Positions 63,800 to 64,000 of a stretch of 64,000 nucleotides of DNA are shown here, piece after piece; position 1 is the first letter of the stretch, and the number at the start of each line of letters is the position of its first letter. The stretch comes from Bacillota bacterium. Its GTDB lineage: Bacteria; Bacillota; UBA4882; UBA8346. The translations under genes and the position numbers were made by a program. The notes beneath the pieces are model-generated. The model did not search any database. It saw only the letters and a list, made by a program, of their open reading frames with translations, and was not told where the DNA came from. The stretch is from positions 11,883-75,882 of the forward strand of contig JAEXFN010000046.1 in NCBI GenBank assembly GCA_023400055.1. The letters are read 5' to 3'.

Positions 63800-64000
63800 G
63801 AGCTAGTTGAGTGACTGAAAGAGCTTGTTGAGTGACTGAAAGAGCTTGTTGAGCGACTGAAAGAGCTTGCTGAACGACTGAGCGAGCTTGCTGAGTGACT
63901 GAGAAAGCTTGTTGAGTGACTGAGAGAGCTTGTTGAGTGACTGAGCAAGCTTGCTGAGTGACTGAAAGAGCTTGTTGAGCGACTGAAAGAGCTTGTTGAG
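63800..64000. repeat. 21-bp-period tandem array (array 4), cut by window end
   Basis: At least nine full 21-base units from 63800, approximating GAGCTTGTTGAGTGACTG followed by AAA. Units differ at few positions, so this is the best conserved array with array 3. The reverse complement (CTTTCAGTCGCTCAACAAGC) matches one of the four unit types of array 3. The minus-strand frame is open (SLSHSTS heptads), which I take as a by-product. It continues beyond the window. Confidence 0.92.

Noticed and set aside
63800..64000. CRISPR array (also considered for 48507-48884)
   Set aside because: Units are contiguous 21-mers without unique spacers and no cas genes are present.

Overview
This 64 kb window has a GC-rich (roughly 57 percent) low-redundancy bacterial gene layout and almost certainly comes from an endospore-forming or formerly spore-forming Bacillota, probably of the Clostridia/Limnochordia type. 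The evidence is the Bacillus-like chain dnaX-ybaB-recR-yaaL-bofA-csfB(gin)-yaaO-tmk-darA(yaaQ)-yaaR-holB-ricT(yaaT), strong AGGAGG ribosome sites with frequent TTG/GTG starts, a T-box leader, and pyruvate:ferredoxin oxidoreductase (anaerobic fermentation). gyrA together with the dnaX-recR chain indicates a position near the replication origin. No rRNA, tRNA, CRISPR array, phage or complete insertion sequence was seen.

Layout. 1-2.8 kb: end of an ABC-F ATPase gene, a 21-bp-period repeat array, a GDSL/SGNH hydrolase and an amidohydrolase. 3-8 kb: HAD phosphatase overlapping convergently with a four-gene solute-uptake ABC operon. 8-18 kb: lipoamide dehydrogenase, metF, rpiA, gyrA, an Lrp regulator coupled to an aminotransferase, and the PLP synthase pair pdxS/pdxT. 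18-25 kb: two sugar-acid dehydrogenases (UxuB-like and DlgD-like), a second 21-bp array, and a 1171-residue PFOR. 25-31.7 kb: membrane protein, nucleotide-kinase-like protein, foldback element, serS, CapA-like protein, TM1266-like protein, UbiA prenyltransferase. 31.8-41 kb: the conserved replication/recombination/sporulation cluster, with an inserted starch-binding-module gene. 41-46.8 kb: T-box-leuA, amtB-glnK, a Gfo/Idh/MocA oxidoreductase and a MarR regulator. 47-58.5 kb: mixed singletons (EFR1 ferredoxin-flavodoxin protein, pgi, PepD dipeptidase, peptide deformylase, OYE-type reductase, GyrI-like protein) and a 1.3 kb repeat-rich gap with a third 21-bp array. 58.5-64 kb: a heterodimeric ABC exporter under what looks like a leader-peptide attenuator, a DedA/VTT membrane protein, and the start of a fourth 21-bp array.

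The most interesting things not explained by ordinary annotation are: (1) four intergenic arrays with a strict 21-bp period (two helical turns) but different unit sequences, of which arrays 3 and 4 share a unit family in opposite orientation; (2) array 3, which holds five perfect DnaA boxes (TTATCCACA) in one orientation at spacings that are multiples of 21 bp; and (3) a complete transcription-attenuation leader (consensus promoter, two overlapping short ORFs, competing stems, two terminators) ahead of a BmrCD-like exporter. All functional calls are from reading the sequence; no database search was run.
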